DNA of 64,000 bases from JBMNQH01 sp050944035 (GCA_050944035.1 JBMNQH010000007.1:1-64000); one strand, 5' to 3'; counted from the first letter of the stretch, positions 16,044 to 24,579 are shown. Notes: generated by a model from the sequence alone, not told the origin. Numbers and translations: made by a program.

Positions 16044-16172
16044 TCGGAAAAGCAGATTTCAAACAACCAACCAAGTTCGCAACCCATTGTCCGCTGTAGT
16101 TCGGCGGGCGGGTCATGTTGGTAGATACCGATCAGGAGATACCAACCAATAACCTGTAAGGAGGAAATAACC
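16044..16172 (+). promoter_or_regulatory. Structured spacer before rplC
   Basis: This 129-bp gap is long for the operon. GTTGGTA (16117-16123) pairs with TACCAAC (16140-16146) and closes a 16-nt loop just before the rplC ribosome binding site. It may be an r-protein binding or processing site; I see no promoter. Confidence 0.4.
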
Positions 16173-16895
16173 ATGAAGAAAGCTATCATCGGTAAAAAGG
16201 TCGGCATGACGCAGATCTTCGATGAAGCGGGCAAAGTAGTACCGGTCACCGTTATTGAGGCCGGCCCCTGTGTCGTCGTTCAGAAAAAGACCGACGAGAA
16301 GGAAGGCTACACATCCGTTCAGCTTGGATTCCAGGACGAACTGGAACGCAAGCTCACCAACCCCGAAAAGGGTCATCTGGAAAAGGCCGGCGTCGCCCTC
16401 AAGAAACACCTTAAAGAGTTCAGACTTGAAGATTGCAGCGGTCTGAATGTTGGTGACGAACTGAGAGCTGACGTTTTCGTAGAAGGCGAAAAGGTCGACA
16501 TCACTGGTATCAGCAAGGGTAAGGGTTATGCTGGCGTCGTTAAGCGCTGGAACGCTCATATCCAGAAGAAGAGCCACGGCGGCGGCCCCGTTCACCGTCA
16601 TGCAGGTTCCATGGGCTCTGGTACCGATCCCTCCCGCATTATGCCGGGTAAGATTGGCGCAGGTCACATGGGTACTGAACAGGTTACTGTTCAGAATCTG
16701 GATGTCGTAAAGGTTGATCCCGAACTCAATATGATCGTTGTTCGCGGTGCAATCCCCGGACCAAAGGGCGGCATTGTTTACATTAAGAACACTGTCAAGA
16801 ACGTCACCAAGAAGGGCGGCGACGCAGGCATCAGCAAGAACCCGCAGAAGGCCTCCGGTAGAAATCCCCAGAAGGCATCTGCTAGAAACGGCTAA
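16173..16895 (+). CDS. rplC: 50S ribosomal protein L3 (uL3)
   Basis: A 240-residue L3 with the N-terminal IIGKKVGMTQIFDE motif and the long central loop carrying KSHGGGPVHRHAGSMG, which reaches towards the peptidyl transferase centre. The C-terminal 25 residues are a Lys/Asn/Gly tail with a repeated NPQKAS unit (SKNPQKASGRNPQKASARNG), an extension beyond the usual end of about 210 residues. Confidence 0.98.
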   Translation: MKKAIIGKKVGMTQIFDEAGKVVPVTVIEAGPCVVVQKKTDEKEGYTSVQLGFQDELERKLTNPEKGHLEKAGVALKKHLKEFRLEDCSGLNVGDELRADVFVEGEKVDITGISKGKGYAGVVKRWNAHIQKKSHGGGPVHRHAGSMGSGTDPSRIMPGKIGAGHMGTEQVTVQNLDVVKVDPELNMIVVRGAIPGPKGGIVYIKNTVKNVTKKGGDAGISKNPQKASGRNPQKASARNG

Positions 16896-16912
16896 GGAAA
16901 GGAGAGAGACAA

Positions 16913-17539
16913 ATGCCTAAAGCTTTCGTATATAATATGGCTGGTGAGCAGGTTGGCGAGATTGAGCTCTCCGACGCTATTTTCGGCATCGAGCCCAATG
17001 AATCCGTTCTCCATGAAGCCGTTAAGAATCACCTCGCAAATTGCAGACAGGGTACGCAGAGCGCCCTCACAAAGGGTGAAGTTTCCTATTCCACCAAGAA
17101 GCCCTGGCGTCAGAAGGGCACCGGCCGCGCACGCGCAGGCTACACCGGTTCTCCCGTATGGACCCATGGTGGTGTCGCATTCGCTCCCAAGCCCCGTGAT
17201 TACAGCTACACCCTCAATAAGAAGGTCAAGAGACTGGCTCTGAAGAGCGCATTGTCCGCAAAGGCAGCAGAAGGCGAAATCATCGTAATCGATGGCCTGA
17301 AGGTTGACGAAATCAAGACAAAGGCGTTCAAGAGCTTCCTGGATAAGATCGATGTCAACGGTAAGGCACTCGTCGTTACCGAGGCAATGGATGAAATGCT
17401 CGTTAAGAGTGCACGCAACATCCCTGGCATCACCACTACCATTGCAACCATCCTTTCTCCCTATGAGATTCTGAACAACACCAAGCTGGTTGTTGATAAG
17501 GCTGCGATTGCAAAGATCGAGGAGGTATATGCTCGATGA
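16913..17539 (+). CDS. rplD: 50S ribosomal protein L4 (uL4)
   Basis: This 208-residue L4 has the arginine/glycine-rich exit-tunnel loop KPWRQKGTGRARAG and the following WTHGGVAFAPKPRDYSY. L4 lines the peptide exit tunnel and in E. coli represses the S10 operon by binding its leader. It overlaps the start of rplW by 4 bp. Confidence 0.98.
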   Translation: MPKAFVYNMAGEQVGEIELSDAIFGIEPNESVLHEAVKNHLANCRQGTQSALTKGEVSYSTKKPWRQKGTGRARAGYTGSPVWTHGGVAFAPKPRDYSYTLNKKVKRLALKSALSAKAAEGEIIVIDGLKVDEIKTKAFKSFLDKIDVNGKALVVTEAMDEMLVKSARNIPGITTTIATILSPYEILNNTKLVVDKAAIAKIEEVYAR

Positions 17540-17832
17540 AAACCGCTTATGATATCGTCATCCGCCCCATCATTACCGAGCAGTCCATGGAAGACCTCGA
17601 CATTAAGAAGTATGTATTTGAAGTCGCTAAGGATGCCAATAAGATTGAAATCAAAAAGGCGATTGAAGAAATCTTCGACGTAAAGGTCATTAAGGTTACC
17701 ACCGTTAACATGGATGGTAAGCAGAGACGCAACGGCAGATATCCCGCTGGCCGTACTGCTTCCTGGAAGAAGGCAGTTGTCAAGCTGAGCGAGGATTCCA
17801 AGACCATCGATCTCTTCGAGGGTATGGTATAA
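17536..17832 (+). CDS. rplW: 50S ribosomal protein L23 (uL23)
   Basis: The 98-residue product begins TAYDIVIRPIITEQS and ends in the VKLSEDSKTIDLFEG strand typical of L23. L23 sits at the tunnel exit and docks trigger factor and SRP. The start overlaps the rplD stop, indicating coupled translation. Confidence 0.98.
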   Translation: MKTAYDIVIRPIITEQSMEDLDIKKYVFEVAKDANKIEIKKAIEEIFDVKVIKVTTVNMDGKQRRNGRYPAGRTASWKKAVVKLSEDSKTIDLFEGMV

Positions 17833-17847
17833 GGGGGAAAATGAACA

Positions 17848-18684
17848 ATGTCCATTAAAACTTATAAACCTACCACTCCCGCCAGAAGACATATGACGGT
17901 CTCCGGCTTTGACGGACTTGCAAAGCACGTCGCTCCGGAAAAGAGTCTGGTAGAGGTTCTGAAGAAGAAATCCGGCCGTAACAGCTATGGCCGTATCACC
18001 GTTCGCCATCAGGGCGGCGGCAACAAGAAAAAGTATCGTATTGTTGACTTCAAGCGCAACAAGCTTGATATGCCTGCAACCGTACTTCGTCTTGAATATG
18101 ACCCCAACCGCAGCGCAAATATTGCACTGGTTGAATATGAAGACGGCGAGCGCCGTTATATCCTGGCTCCCGTTGGTGTGGCAGCAGGTGACATCGTTAT
18201 CGCTTCTGCAGCAGCGGATATCAAGGCCGGCAATGCTCTGCCCATCGCAAACATTCCGGTTGGTACCATGATCCACAATATTGAGCTGTATCCCGGCAAG
18301 GGTGCACAGCTGGTTCGCAGCGCAGGTACTGCTGCACAGCTGATGGCAAAAGAAGGCAATATGGCACAAGTCAGACTGCCCTCTGGCGAGTATCGCAGAA
18401 TTCGCCTCGACTGTATGGCAACCATCGGGCAGGTCGGCAATGTTGACTATGCAAACATTGATATCGGTAAGGCTGGCCGTAAGCGCCACATGGGCATTCG
18501 TCCTACTGTTCGCGGTAGCGTTATGAACCCCTGTGACCACCCCCACGGCGGTGGTGAGGGCAAGGCTCCTATCGGCCGTCCCGGCCCTGTAACTCCCTGG
18601 GGTAAGCCCACCCTTGGTTATAAGACCCGTAAGGCAAAGAACCGCACGGATAAGTTCATTGTCAAGCGCCGCAATTCCAAGTAG
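17848..18684 (+). CDS. rplB: 50S ribosomal protein L2 (uL2)
   Basis: A full-length 278-residue L2 with the RNA-binding core VRHQGGGNKKKYRIVDFKR and the conserved GSVMNPCDHPHGGGEGKAPIGR loop, whose His approaches the peptidyl transferase centre. L2 is needed for subunit joining and tRNA binding. Confidence 0.99.
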   Translation: MSIKTYKPTTPARRHMTVSGFDGLAKHVAPEKSLVEVLKKKSGRNSYGRITVRHQGGGNKKKYRIVDFKRNKLDMPATVLRLEYDPNRSANIALVEYEDGERRYILAPVGVAAGDIVIASAAADIKAGNALPIANIPVGTMIHNIELYPGKGAQLVRSAGTAAQLMAKEGNMAQVRLPSGEYRRIRLDCMATIGQVGNVDYANIDIGKAGRKRHMGIRPTVRGSVMNPCDHPHGGGEGKAPIGRPGPVTPWGKPTLGYKTRKAKNRTDKFIVKRRNSK

Positions 18685-18698
18685 GAGGGAAATAGAAC

Positions 18699-18971
18699 AT
18701 GAGTAGAAGTATTAAAAAGGGTCCCTTCGCTGCTCCTGAGCTGCTGAAGAGAGTCGATGAGATGAATAAGACCGGCAATAAGCAGGTTCTCAAGACCTGG
18801 AGCCGTGCTACCACCATTTTCCCGTCCTTTGTTGGACACACTATTGCAGTCCATGATGGTCGTCGTCACGTCCCCGTATATATCACCGAGGACATGGTAG
18901 GACATAAGCTTGGCGAGTTCGCTCCCACTCGTACCTATCGCGGCCATGCCGGCAGCAAGACTGGACGCTAA
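18699..18971 (+). CDS. rpsS: 30S ribosomal protein S19 (uS19)
   Basis: A 90-residue S19 with the family start SRSIKKGPF, the WSRATTIFPSFVGHTIAVHDGR block and the end KLGEFAPTRTYRGH. It forms a complex with S13 in the 30S head near the A and P sites. Confidence 0.99.
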   Translation: MSRSIKKGPFAAPELLKRVDEMNKTGNKQVLKTWSRATTIFPSFVGHTIAVHDGRRHVPVYITEDMVGHKLGEFAPTRTYRGHAGSKTGR

Positions 18972-18983
18972 GGAGGAGAGAAC

Positions 18984-19319
18984 ATGGAAGCAAGAGCAAC
19001 GCACAATTATGCAAGAATTTCTCCCCGTAAGGTTAAGATCGTTTGCGATCTGATCCGCGGTAAGGATGTGAAAACTGCGGAAGCAATTCTGATGCAGACC
19101 CCCAAGGCTGCTTCTGAACTGATGCTCAAGGTTCTCAAGAGCGCAGTTGCCAACGCAGAGAATAATTTCGAGATGGATCCCGAAACCCTCTATGTATCCG
19201 AGACATTCGCAAACCCCGGCCCCATCCTTAAGAGAGGCATGCCCAGAGCACAGGGACGTATGTATCGAATCAACAAGAGAACCAGCCACATCACGATTGT
19301 CGTGGCTGAGAAAGAATAG
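18984..19319 (+). CDS. rplV: 50S ribosomal protein L22 (uL22)
   Basis: The 111-residue product has the ISPRKVKIVCDLIRGK motif and the beta-hairpin GPILKRGMPRAQGRMYRI that lines the exit tunnel and carries macrolide-resistance positions in other species. Confidence 0.98.
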   Translation: MEARATHNYARISPRKVKIVCDLIRGKDVKTAEAILMQTPKAASELMLKVLKSAVANAENNFEMDPETLYVSETFANPGPILKRGMPRAQGRMYRINKRTSHITIVVAEKE

Positions 19320-19335
19320 GGAGGTGCTTTAGAAT

Positions 19336-20223
19336 ATGGGACAGAAAGTTAATCCTCATGGCCTGCGTGTAGGCGTTATCAAGGACTGGGATTCCAGATG
19401 GTACGCAAGAAACGATAAGGTCGGCGATCTGATTGTTGAAGATTATAAGATTCGCGAGTACCTCAAAAAGACCCTGTATTCCGCAGGCGTTCCGAAGATT
19501 GAAATCGAACGTGACAGCGCAAAGGTTCTCATTTACATCCACTGCTCCAGACCCGGTGTTATCATCGGCAAGGACGGCGCAGAGATTGAAAAGCTCAGAA
19601 CCACTGTTGAAAAGATGATCGGCAAGCCCGTTGCACTGAGCCTGGTGGAAGTCCGTACACCGGATACCAACAGCCAGCTGGTTGCTGAAAACATCGCTGC
19701 ACAGCTCGAAAGACGTATTGGTTTCCGCCGTGCAATGAAGAACGCAATGGGTCGCGCCATGAGAATGGGCGCACGCGGTATCAAGGTTATGGTTGCTGGT
19801 CGTCTGGGCGGCGCTGAAATCGCACGTTCCGAGATGTATCATGAAGGCACCATTCCCCTCCAGACCATCCGCGCTGACATCGACTACGGTTTTGCTGAGG
19901 CAAATACCCAGTACGGTAAGATCGGTATCAAGGTTTGGATTTACAAGGGCGAGGTTCTCAGCCAGACCCTGCGCAGCACACCTCGTACCATTGATATGAA
20001 CCGCAGAGATGACCGCCGCAGAGATCGTCGGAACGATCGTCGTGGTGGCTATCGTGGCGGTAACCGTGGCGGTCAGGGCGGCTACAACAATCGTGGCGGC
20101 CAGGGCGGTTACAATAATCGTGGACAGAACCAGGGCGGCAACCGTGGTGGCCAGGGCGGCTATGATCGTCGCGGCGGCCAGGGCACTCGTCCCAGCACCC
20201 CCAGGGAAGGAGGCAACGCATAA
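19336..20223 (+). CDS. rpsC: 30S ribosomal protein S3 (uS3) with a long RGG-rich C-terminal tail
   Basis: Residues 1 to about 220 are ordinary S3: GQKVNPHGLRVGVIKDW at the start, the KH-domain GxxG in VIIGKDGAEIEKLR, and the C-terminal IKVWIYKGEVL. S3 lines the mRNA entry channel. Residues 221-295 are an unusual extension made of Arg-Asp repeats followed by repeats of GGY, NNRGGQGG and RGG, like RNA-binding RGG boxes. The gene is in good frame with a strong match to its neighbours, so the tail is real coding sequence, not a frameshift. The TAA overlaps the ATG of rplP by one base. Confidence 0.98.
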   Translation: MGQKVNPHGLRVGVIKDWDSRWYARNDKVGDLIVEDYKIREYLKKTLYSAGVPKIEIERDSAKVLIYIHCSRPGVIIGKDGAEIEKLRTTVEKMIGKPVALSLVEVRTPDTNSQLVAENIAAQLERRIGFRRAMKNAMGRAMRMGARGIKVMVAGRLGGAEIARSEMYHEGTIPLQTIRADIDYGFAEANTQYGKIGIKVWIYKGEVLSQTLRSTPRTIDMNRRDDRRRDRRNDRRGGYRGGNRGGQGGYNNRGGQGGYNNRGQNQGGNRGGQGGYDRRGGQGTRPSTPREGGNA

Positions 20224-20654
20224 TGCTTCTGCCGAAGAGAGTCAAATATCGTAGAGTCCACCGTGGTCGTATGACCGGTAAGGCTACCAGAGGCAACACC
20301 GTCACTTACGGTGAATATGGCCTGGTTGCCACCGAACCCAGCTGGATTACTTCCAATCAGATCGAAGCAGCTCGTATTGCTATGACCCGTTATACCAAGC
20401 GTGGCGGTAAGGTCTGGATTAAGATTTTTCCCGATAAGCCCGTAACCGAGAAGCCCGCAGAAACCCGTATGGGTTCCGGTAAAGGTTCTCCTGAGTACTG
20501 GGTTGCAGTAGTAAAGCCCGGCCGTGTCATGTTTGAGATCGCCGGTGTTCCTGAAGAAGTTGCTCGCGAAGCACTTCGTCTTGCTGGTCACAAGCTGCCT
20601 TGCAAGACCAAGTTTGTCAAGCGCGAGACCGAAGACGTGACAGGTGGTGAATAA
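20223..20654 (+). CDS. rplP: 50S ribosomal protein L16 (uL16)
   Basis: This 143-residue L16 begins LLPKRVKYRRVHRGRM and carries the conserved RMGSGKGSPEYWVAVVKPG loop that contacts A-site tRNA. Its start overlaps the rpsC stop. Confidence 0.99.
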   Translation: MLLPKRVKYRRVHRGRMTGKATRGNTVTYGEYGLVATEPSWITSNQIEAARIAMTRYTKRGGKVWIKIFPDKPVTEKPAETRMGSGKGSPEYWVAVVKPGRVMFEIAGVPEEVAREALRLAGHKLPCKTKFVKRETEDVTGGE

Positions 20655-20655
20655 G

Positions 20656-20850
20656 ATGAAGGCAAAAGAAATTCGCAACATGTCCGCTGCTGAGCTGGAA
20701 ACCAAGCTGAGCGAGCTGAAAAAGGATCTGTTCATGCTCCGTATGCAGCACGCAACCAATCATCTTGACAACCCCGTTAAGATTTCTGCAGTGCGCCGTG
20801 ATATTGCCCGAGTCAAGACTGTTATCCGCGAGAAACAGCTCGAGCAGTAA
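20656..20850 (+). CDS. rpmC: 50S ribosomal protein L29 (uL29)
   Basis: A 64-residue helical hairpin protein (LETKLSELKKDLFMLRMQHAT, then VRRDIARVKTVI). It lies at the tunnel exit beside L23. The frame extends back to 20644, but the AGGTGG inside the end of rplP is spaced for the ATG at 20656, which follows the rplP stop by 1 bp. Confidence 0.97.
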   Translation: MKAKEIRNMSAAELETKLSELKKDLFMLRMQHATNHLDNPVKISAVRRDIARVKTVIREKQLEQ

Positions 20851-20864
20851 GGAGGTAATACAGA

Positions 20865-21128
20865 ATGAACGAAATCAGAACAACTTCCCGCAAGACCCGC
20901 GTAGGTAAGGTTGTATCCGATAAAATGGATAAGACCGTTGTGGTTACCGTAGAAGATCGCGTAGCACATCCCCGCTACAAGAAGATCATTAAGAGAACCT
21001 ACCGCCTCAAAGCACATGACGAGCAGAATCAGTGCGGCGTTGGCGATACCGTTAAGGTGATGGAAACCCGCCCCCTGTCCAAGGATAAGAGATGGCGCGT
21101 GGTTGAAATCGTAGAAAAGGCAAAGTAA
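20865..21128 (+). CDS. rpsQ: 30S ribosomal protein S17 (uS17)
   Basis: The 87-residue product has the OB-fold motif GKVVSDKMDKTVVVTVE and the conserved GDTVKVMETRPLSKDKRWR end. S17 is a primary 16S rRNA binder in the 30S body. Confidence 0.99.
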   Translation: MNEIRTTSRKTRVGKVVSDKMDKTVVVTVEDRVAHPRYKKIIKRTYRLKAHDEQNQCGVGDTVKVMETRPLSKDKRWRVVEIVEKAK

Positions 21129-21140
21129 GGAGGCGCCAAT

Positions 21141-21509
21141 ATGATTCAGCAAGAAACATATCTGAAGGTCGCCGACAATACCGGCGCTAAGGAAATCAAG
21201 TGCATCCGTGTCCTCGGCGGCAGCAAGCGCAAGTTCGGCAACATCGGTGACGTCGTTGTCGCTTCCGTTCGCAAGGCAAGCCCCGGCGGCACCGTAAAGA
21301 AGGGCGAAGTCGTCAGAGCTGTCATCGTCCGTTCTTGCAAGGGTGTTCACCGTGCAGATGGCACATATGTACGTTTTGACGAGAACGCAGCTGTTCTGAT
21401 CCGTGAGGATAAGAACCCCCGCGGTACTCGTATCTTTGGCCCAGTTGCCCGTGAGCTCCGCGACAAGGATTATATGAAGATCCTGTCTCTGGCTCCTGAA
21501 GTCATATAG
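21141..21509 (+). CDS. rplN: 50S ribosomal protein L14 (uL14)
   Basis: Exactly 122 residues, the standard length. It starts MIQQETYLKVADNTGAKEI and has the ENAAVLIREDKNPRGTRIFGPVARELR block. L14 forms intersubunit bridges and is the RsfS binding site. Confidence 0.99.
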   Translation: MIQQETYLKVADNTGAKEIKCIRVLGGSKRKFGNIGDVVVASVRKASPGGTVKKGEVVRAVIVRSCKGVHRADGTYVRFDENAAVLIREDKNPRGTRIFGPVARELRDKDYMKILSLAPEVI

Positions 21510-21519
21510 GAGGGCGAAG

Positions 21520-21825
21520 ATGAATATTAGAAGAGATGATACAGTTATCGTCCTGTCCGGTAAGGACAAGGGCAAGCAGGGTAAAGTTCTCTCCGCAGAC
21601 CCCAAGGCCGGTAAGGTCATTGTTGAGGGTGTCAATGTTGCAAGTCGTCACCAGAAGCCCAGAAAGCAGGGCGAAGAAGGCGGCATCATGAAGGTTGAGA
21701 CTCCCATCTACGCAAGTAAAGTCCAGGTTGTTTGCCCCAAGTGCGAGAAGGCAACCCGCGTTGCTCACAAGATTGAGGACGACAAGAAAGTCCGCATCTG
21801 CAAGCACTGCGGCGCAGAACTGTAA
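21520..21825 (+). CDS. rplX: 50S ribosomal protein L24 (uL24)
   Basis: A 101-residue L24 with the KOW motif VIVLSGKDKGKQGKVL and a zinc-ribbon C-terminus (CPKCEKATRVAHKIEDDKKV, then CKHCG). Two CxxC pairs make it a zinc-binding version. L24 starts 50S assembly. Confidence 0.98.
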   Translation: MNIRRDDTVIVLSGKDKGKQGKVLSADPKAGKVIVEGVNVASRHQKPRKQGEEGGIMKVETPIYASKVQVVCPKCEKATRVAHKIEDDKKVRICKHCGAEL

Positions 21826-21845
21826 GAAGAGGAGAGTAGACGGAT

Positions 21846-22388
21846 ATGGCAAGAATGAAAACAAAATATCTTGAGGAAGTCGCTCCCGCTCTGATGGAAA
21901 AGTTTCAGTACAAGAGCAGCATGCAGATTCCCAAGATCGACAAGATCGTCATCAGCGTTGGCTGCGGCGACTGCAAAGATAACAATAAGGCTCTGGAAGC
22001 CGTTATTAAGGACATCACCGCAATCGCTGGTCAGAGAGCAGTTGCAACCGTTGCTCGTAAGAGCGTTGCAAACTTCAAGCTCCGTGAGGGCATGAAGGTT
22101 GGCGTTAAGGTTACCCTGCGTCAGGACAGAATGTGGGAGTTCTTGGACAGACTGCTGAACGTTGCACTTCCCCGTGTACGTGACTTCCGCGGTATCTCCG
22201 CTGAAGCATTTGACGGCCGCGGCAACTACAGCCTCGGTCTCAGAGAGCAGATTATCTTCCCTGAAATCGACTATGATAAGATCGAAAAGCTGCGTGGCAT
22301 GAACATTGCAATCTGCACCACAGCTAAGACCGACGAAGAAGCTCGCGAGCTGCTGAAGCTCATGGGCGCTCCCTTCATCCAGGCTTAG
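21846..22388 (+). CDS. rplE: 50S ribosomal protein L5 (uL5)
   Basis: The 180-residue product has the L5 motifs KIDKIVISVGCGD and VRDFRGISAEAFDGRGNY with the closing TTAKTDEEARELLKLMG. L5 binds 5S rRNA and contacts P-site tRNA. Confidence 0.99.
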   Translation: MARMKTKYLEEVAPALMEKFQYKSSMQIPKIDKIVISVGCGDCKDNNKALEAVIKDITAIAGQRAVATVARKSVANFKLREGMKVGVKVTLRQDRMWEFLDRLLNVALPRVRDFRGISAEAFDGRGNYSLGLREQIIFPEIDYDKIEKLRGMNIAICTTAKTDEEARELLKLMGAPFIQA

Positions 22389-22399
22389 GAGGATATACA

Positions 22400-22585
22400 A
22401 TGGCAAAGAAATCTATGATTCTGAAGCAGCAGGCACCTGCAAAGTTCTCCACCAGAAAGTACAACCGCTGCAAGATCTGCGGTCGTCCTCATGCCTATCT
22501 GCGTGACTACGGCATTTGCAGAATCTGCTTCCGCGAACTGGCTTATAAGGGTCAGATCCCCGGCGTCCGCAAGGCAAGCTGGTAA
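22400..22585 (+). CDS. rpsN: 30S ribosomal protein S14, zinc-binding type (uS14)
   Basis: The 61-residue length and two zinc pairs (CKICGRPH and CRICF) mark the short 'type Z' S14 found in Gram-positives. It ends with the standard GVRKASW. Confidence 0.98.
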   Translation: MAKKSMILKQQAPAKFSTRKYNRCKICGRPHAYLRDYGICRICFRELAYKGQIPGVRKASW

Positions 22586-22712
22586 GCTTCTTCGGACCAT
22601 TAACCATGTTTATAGGACGGCGAAAGGTCACGGCTAATCAAGTATTGGTCATGAAACCTCGCCGCCTAAACAGGTGCAAACCTGTAACTCTAATAAGGAG
22701 GATATATTCCAC
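22586..22712 (+). promoter_or_regulatory. Structured untranslated region before rpsH
   Basis: The gap is 127 bp, the second longest inside the ribosomal cluster. GG-CGGCG (22615-22622, with one bulged A) pairs with CGCCGCC (22660-22666), extended by AGGT/ACCT (22625-22628/22656-22659). Just before the ribosome binding site, ACAGGT (22670-22675) and ACCTGT (22680-22685) form a perfect hairpin closed by a GCAA tetraloop. In E. coli S8 represses the spc operon through an RNA element; a comparable control point here is possible but unproven. Confidence 0.5.
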
Positions 22713-23111
22713 ATGCAAATCACCGATCCCGTTGCTGATATGTTGACTCGTATCCGCAATGCTGGCAGTGCAAAACATGACACTGTCGACATCCCGGCCT
22801 CCAAGATGAAGAAAGCGATTGCGCAGATTCTTCTGGACGAAGGCTATATTAAGGGTTACCAGATGGTAGAAGATGGTACCCAGGGTATTATTCGTATCAC
22901 CCTCAAGTATCTCCCTGGCAAAGAAAAGGCAATCACCGGCCTTCGCCGCGTCAGCAAGCCCGGTCTGCGCGTATACGCAGGCGCCGACGAGCTGCCCCGC
23001 GTTCTGAAGGGTCTTGGCATTGCAATGATTTCCACCTCCAAGGGCATCATGACCGATAAGCAGGCTCGTGCACAGCATGTCGGCGGCGAAGTCCTTGCGT
23101 TCGTATGGTAA
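22713..23111 (+). CDS. rpsH: 30S ribosomal protein S8 (uS8)
   Basis: A 132-residue S8 starting MQITDPVADMLTRIRNA and ending STSKGIMTDKQARAQHVGGE. AAGGAGG at 22695-22701 sets the ATG at 22713; the frame upstream lies in the structured leader and is not translated. S8 is a central 16S binder and the repressor of the spc operon in E. coli. Confidence 0.99.
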   Translation: MQITDPVADMLTRIRNAGSAKHDTVDIPASKMKKAIAQILLDEGYIKGYQMVEDGTQGIIRITLKYLPGKEKAITGLRRVSKPGLRVYAGADELPRVLKGLGIAMISTSKGIMTDKQARAQHVGGEVLAFVW

Positions 23112-23125
23112 GGGGGTACTACAGA

Positions 23126-23668
23126 ATGTCTAGAATTGGTAGAGCCCCGATTACTGTTCCCGCAGGTGTGGAGTTCAAGATTGATGAAAACAACCACATC
23201 ACTGTAAAAGGCGCAAAGGGAACGCTTGAGAGAACAGTTGTTCCTCAAATGAAAGTTGAACTCAATGACGGTGTGATCACCGTTTCCCGTCCCGATGACA
23301 GCAAGGAAAACCGCGCACTCCATGGCCTGACCAGATCTCTGGTAGCAAACATGGTAGAAGGTGTTACCAATGGTTACTCCAAGACCCTCGAGGTCTGCGG
23401 CGTTGGTTACAGAGCTGCAAAGGAAGGCAACCGCCTCAACCTCACGGTTGGTTTCTCTCATCCGATCATAGTTGAAGAGATTGATGGCATCAGTATCGAC
23501 GTGCCCAATCCCAATACCATCGTAATCAGCGGCATTGATAAGCAGAAGGTTGGCCAGTTTGCTGCTGATGTCCGTGCAAAGAGACCCCCGGAACCCTATA
23601 AGGGCAAGGGTATTAAATATGCCGACGAAGTGGTTCGCCACAAAGAAGGCAAGACTGGTGCAAAGTAA
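23126..23668 (+). CDS. rplF: 50S ribosomal protein L6 (uL6)
   Basis: This 180-residue L6 starts SRIGRAPITVPAGVE and carries the C-terminal RRPEPYKGKGIKY-type motif (KRPPEPYKGKGIKYADE). The ATG at 23126 is preferred over 23105, which lies before the rpsH stop. Confidence 0.99.
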   Translation: MSRIGRAPITVPAGVEFKIDENNHITVKGAKGTLERTVVPQMKVELNDGVITVSRPDDSKENRALHGLTRSLVANMVEGVTNGYSKTLEVCGVGYRAAKEGNRLNLTVGFSHPIIVEEIDGISIDVPNPNTIVISGIDKQKVGQFAADVRAKRPPEPYKGKGIKYADEVVRHKEGKTGAK

Positions 23669-23684
23669 GAGGAGGTGTGCCTAG

Positions 23685-24044
23685 ATGATTACAAGACCGA
23701 ACACAAAGGCGCAGCGCATCAAGCGTCATACCAGAGTCCGCGGTAAGATCTCCGGCACCCCCGAGAGACCCAGACTCAATGTATTCAGAAGTGAGCATCA
23801 TATTTATGCACAGATCATTGATGATGTGAACGGTGTTACTCTCGTTTCCGCTTCTACCGTTGAGAAGAATTTCGAAGGCATTGGCAGCAACTGCGAAGCT
23901 GCTACCAAGATCGGCAAGACAGTTGCTGAACGTGCGATCCAGAAGGGCATTGAAGAAGTCGTATTCGATCGTGGCGGTTACGTTTATCACGGCCGCATTC
24001 AGGCACTGGCAGAAGGCGCTCGCGAGGGCGGCCTGAAGTTCTAA
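23685..24044 (+). CDS. rplR: 50S ribosomal protein L18 (uL18)
   Basis: A 119-residue L18 with RVRGKISGTPERPRLNVFRS and the C-terminal FDRGGYVYHGRIQALAEGAREGGL. It binds 5S rRNA with L5. Confidence 0.99.
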   Translation: MITRPNTKAQRIKRHTRVRGKISGTPERPRLNVFRSEHHIYAQIIDDVNGVTLVSASTVEKNFEGIGSNCEAATKIGKTVAERAIQKGIEEVVFDRGGYVYHGRIQALAEGAREGGLKF

Positions 24045-24063
24045 TCAGCAGGAGGAAACAAGA

Positions 24064-24579
24064 ATGGCATATAACAATAGAAACAGACGCGAAGACGCAC
24101 CTTCCGAATTCATCGAGAAGGTTGTCGCGCTCAATCGCGTATCCAAGACCGTTAAGGGCGGTCGTGTCATGAAGTTCTCCGCTCTGGTTGTTGTTGGCGA
24201 TGGCAAGGGTCGTGTAGGCTATGGTCTCGGCAAGGCAGCTGAAGTTTCTGAAGCAATCCGCAAAGGCATTGAGGATGCAAAGAAGAACATCGTGACGATT
24301 ACCCTCTCTGGCACGACCATTCCCCATGAAGTCACCGGCATTTTCGGTGCAGGCAAGGTTCTGATGAAGCCAGCAGCACCTGGTACCGGTATCATCACTG
24401 GCGGCGCAGTTCGTGCAGTTGTTGAAGCAGTTGGTATTAAGGACATCCGTGCAAAGTGCCTGCGTTCCAACAATCCGCAGAACGTCGTTGCAGCTACCAT
24501 GGCTGGCCTTCGCGAGCTCCGCGATGCGCAGCAGGTTGCAGCCGTCAGAGGCAAAACAGCTGAAGAAATTCAGGGCTAG
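24064..24579 (+). CDS. rpsE: 30S ribosomal protein S5 (uS5)
   Basis: The 171-residue product has VVALNRVSKTVKGGRVMKFS and the conserved GDGKGRVGYGLGKAAEV loop, where spectinomycin-resistance and fidelity mutations map in other species. Confidence 0.99.
   Translation: MAYNNRNRREDAPSEFIEKVVALNRVSKTVKGGRVMKFSALVVVGDGKGRVGYGLGKAAEVSEAIRKGIEDAKKNIVTITLSGTTIPHEVTGIFGAGKVLMKPAAPGTGIITGGAVRAVVEAVGIKDIRAKCLRSNNPQNVVAATMAGLRELRDAQQVAAVRGKTAEEIQG

Noticed and set aside
17461..18546. Minus-strand ORF of 361 codons in the ribosomal cluster
   Set aside because: It is antisense to rplW and rplB; composition mirrors the highly biased ribosomal codons.
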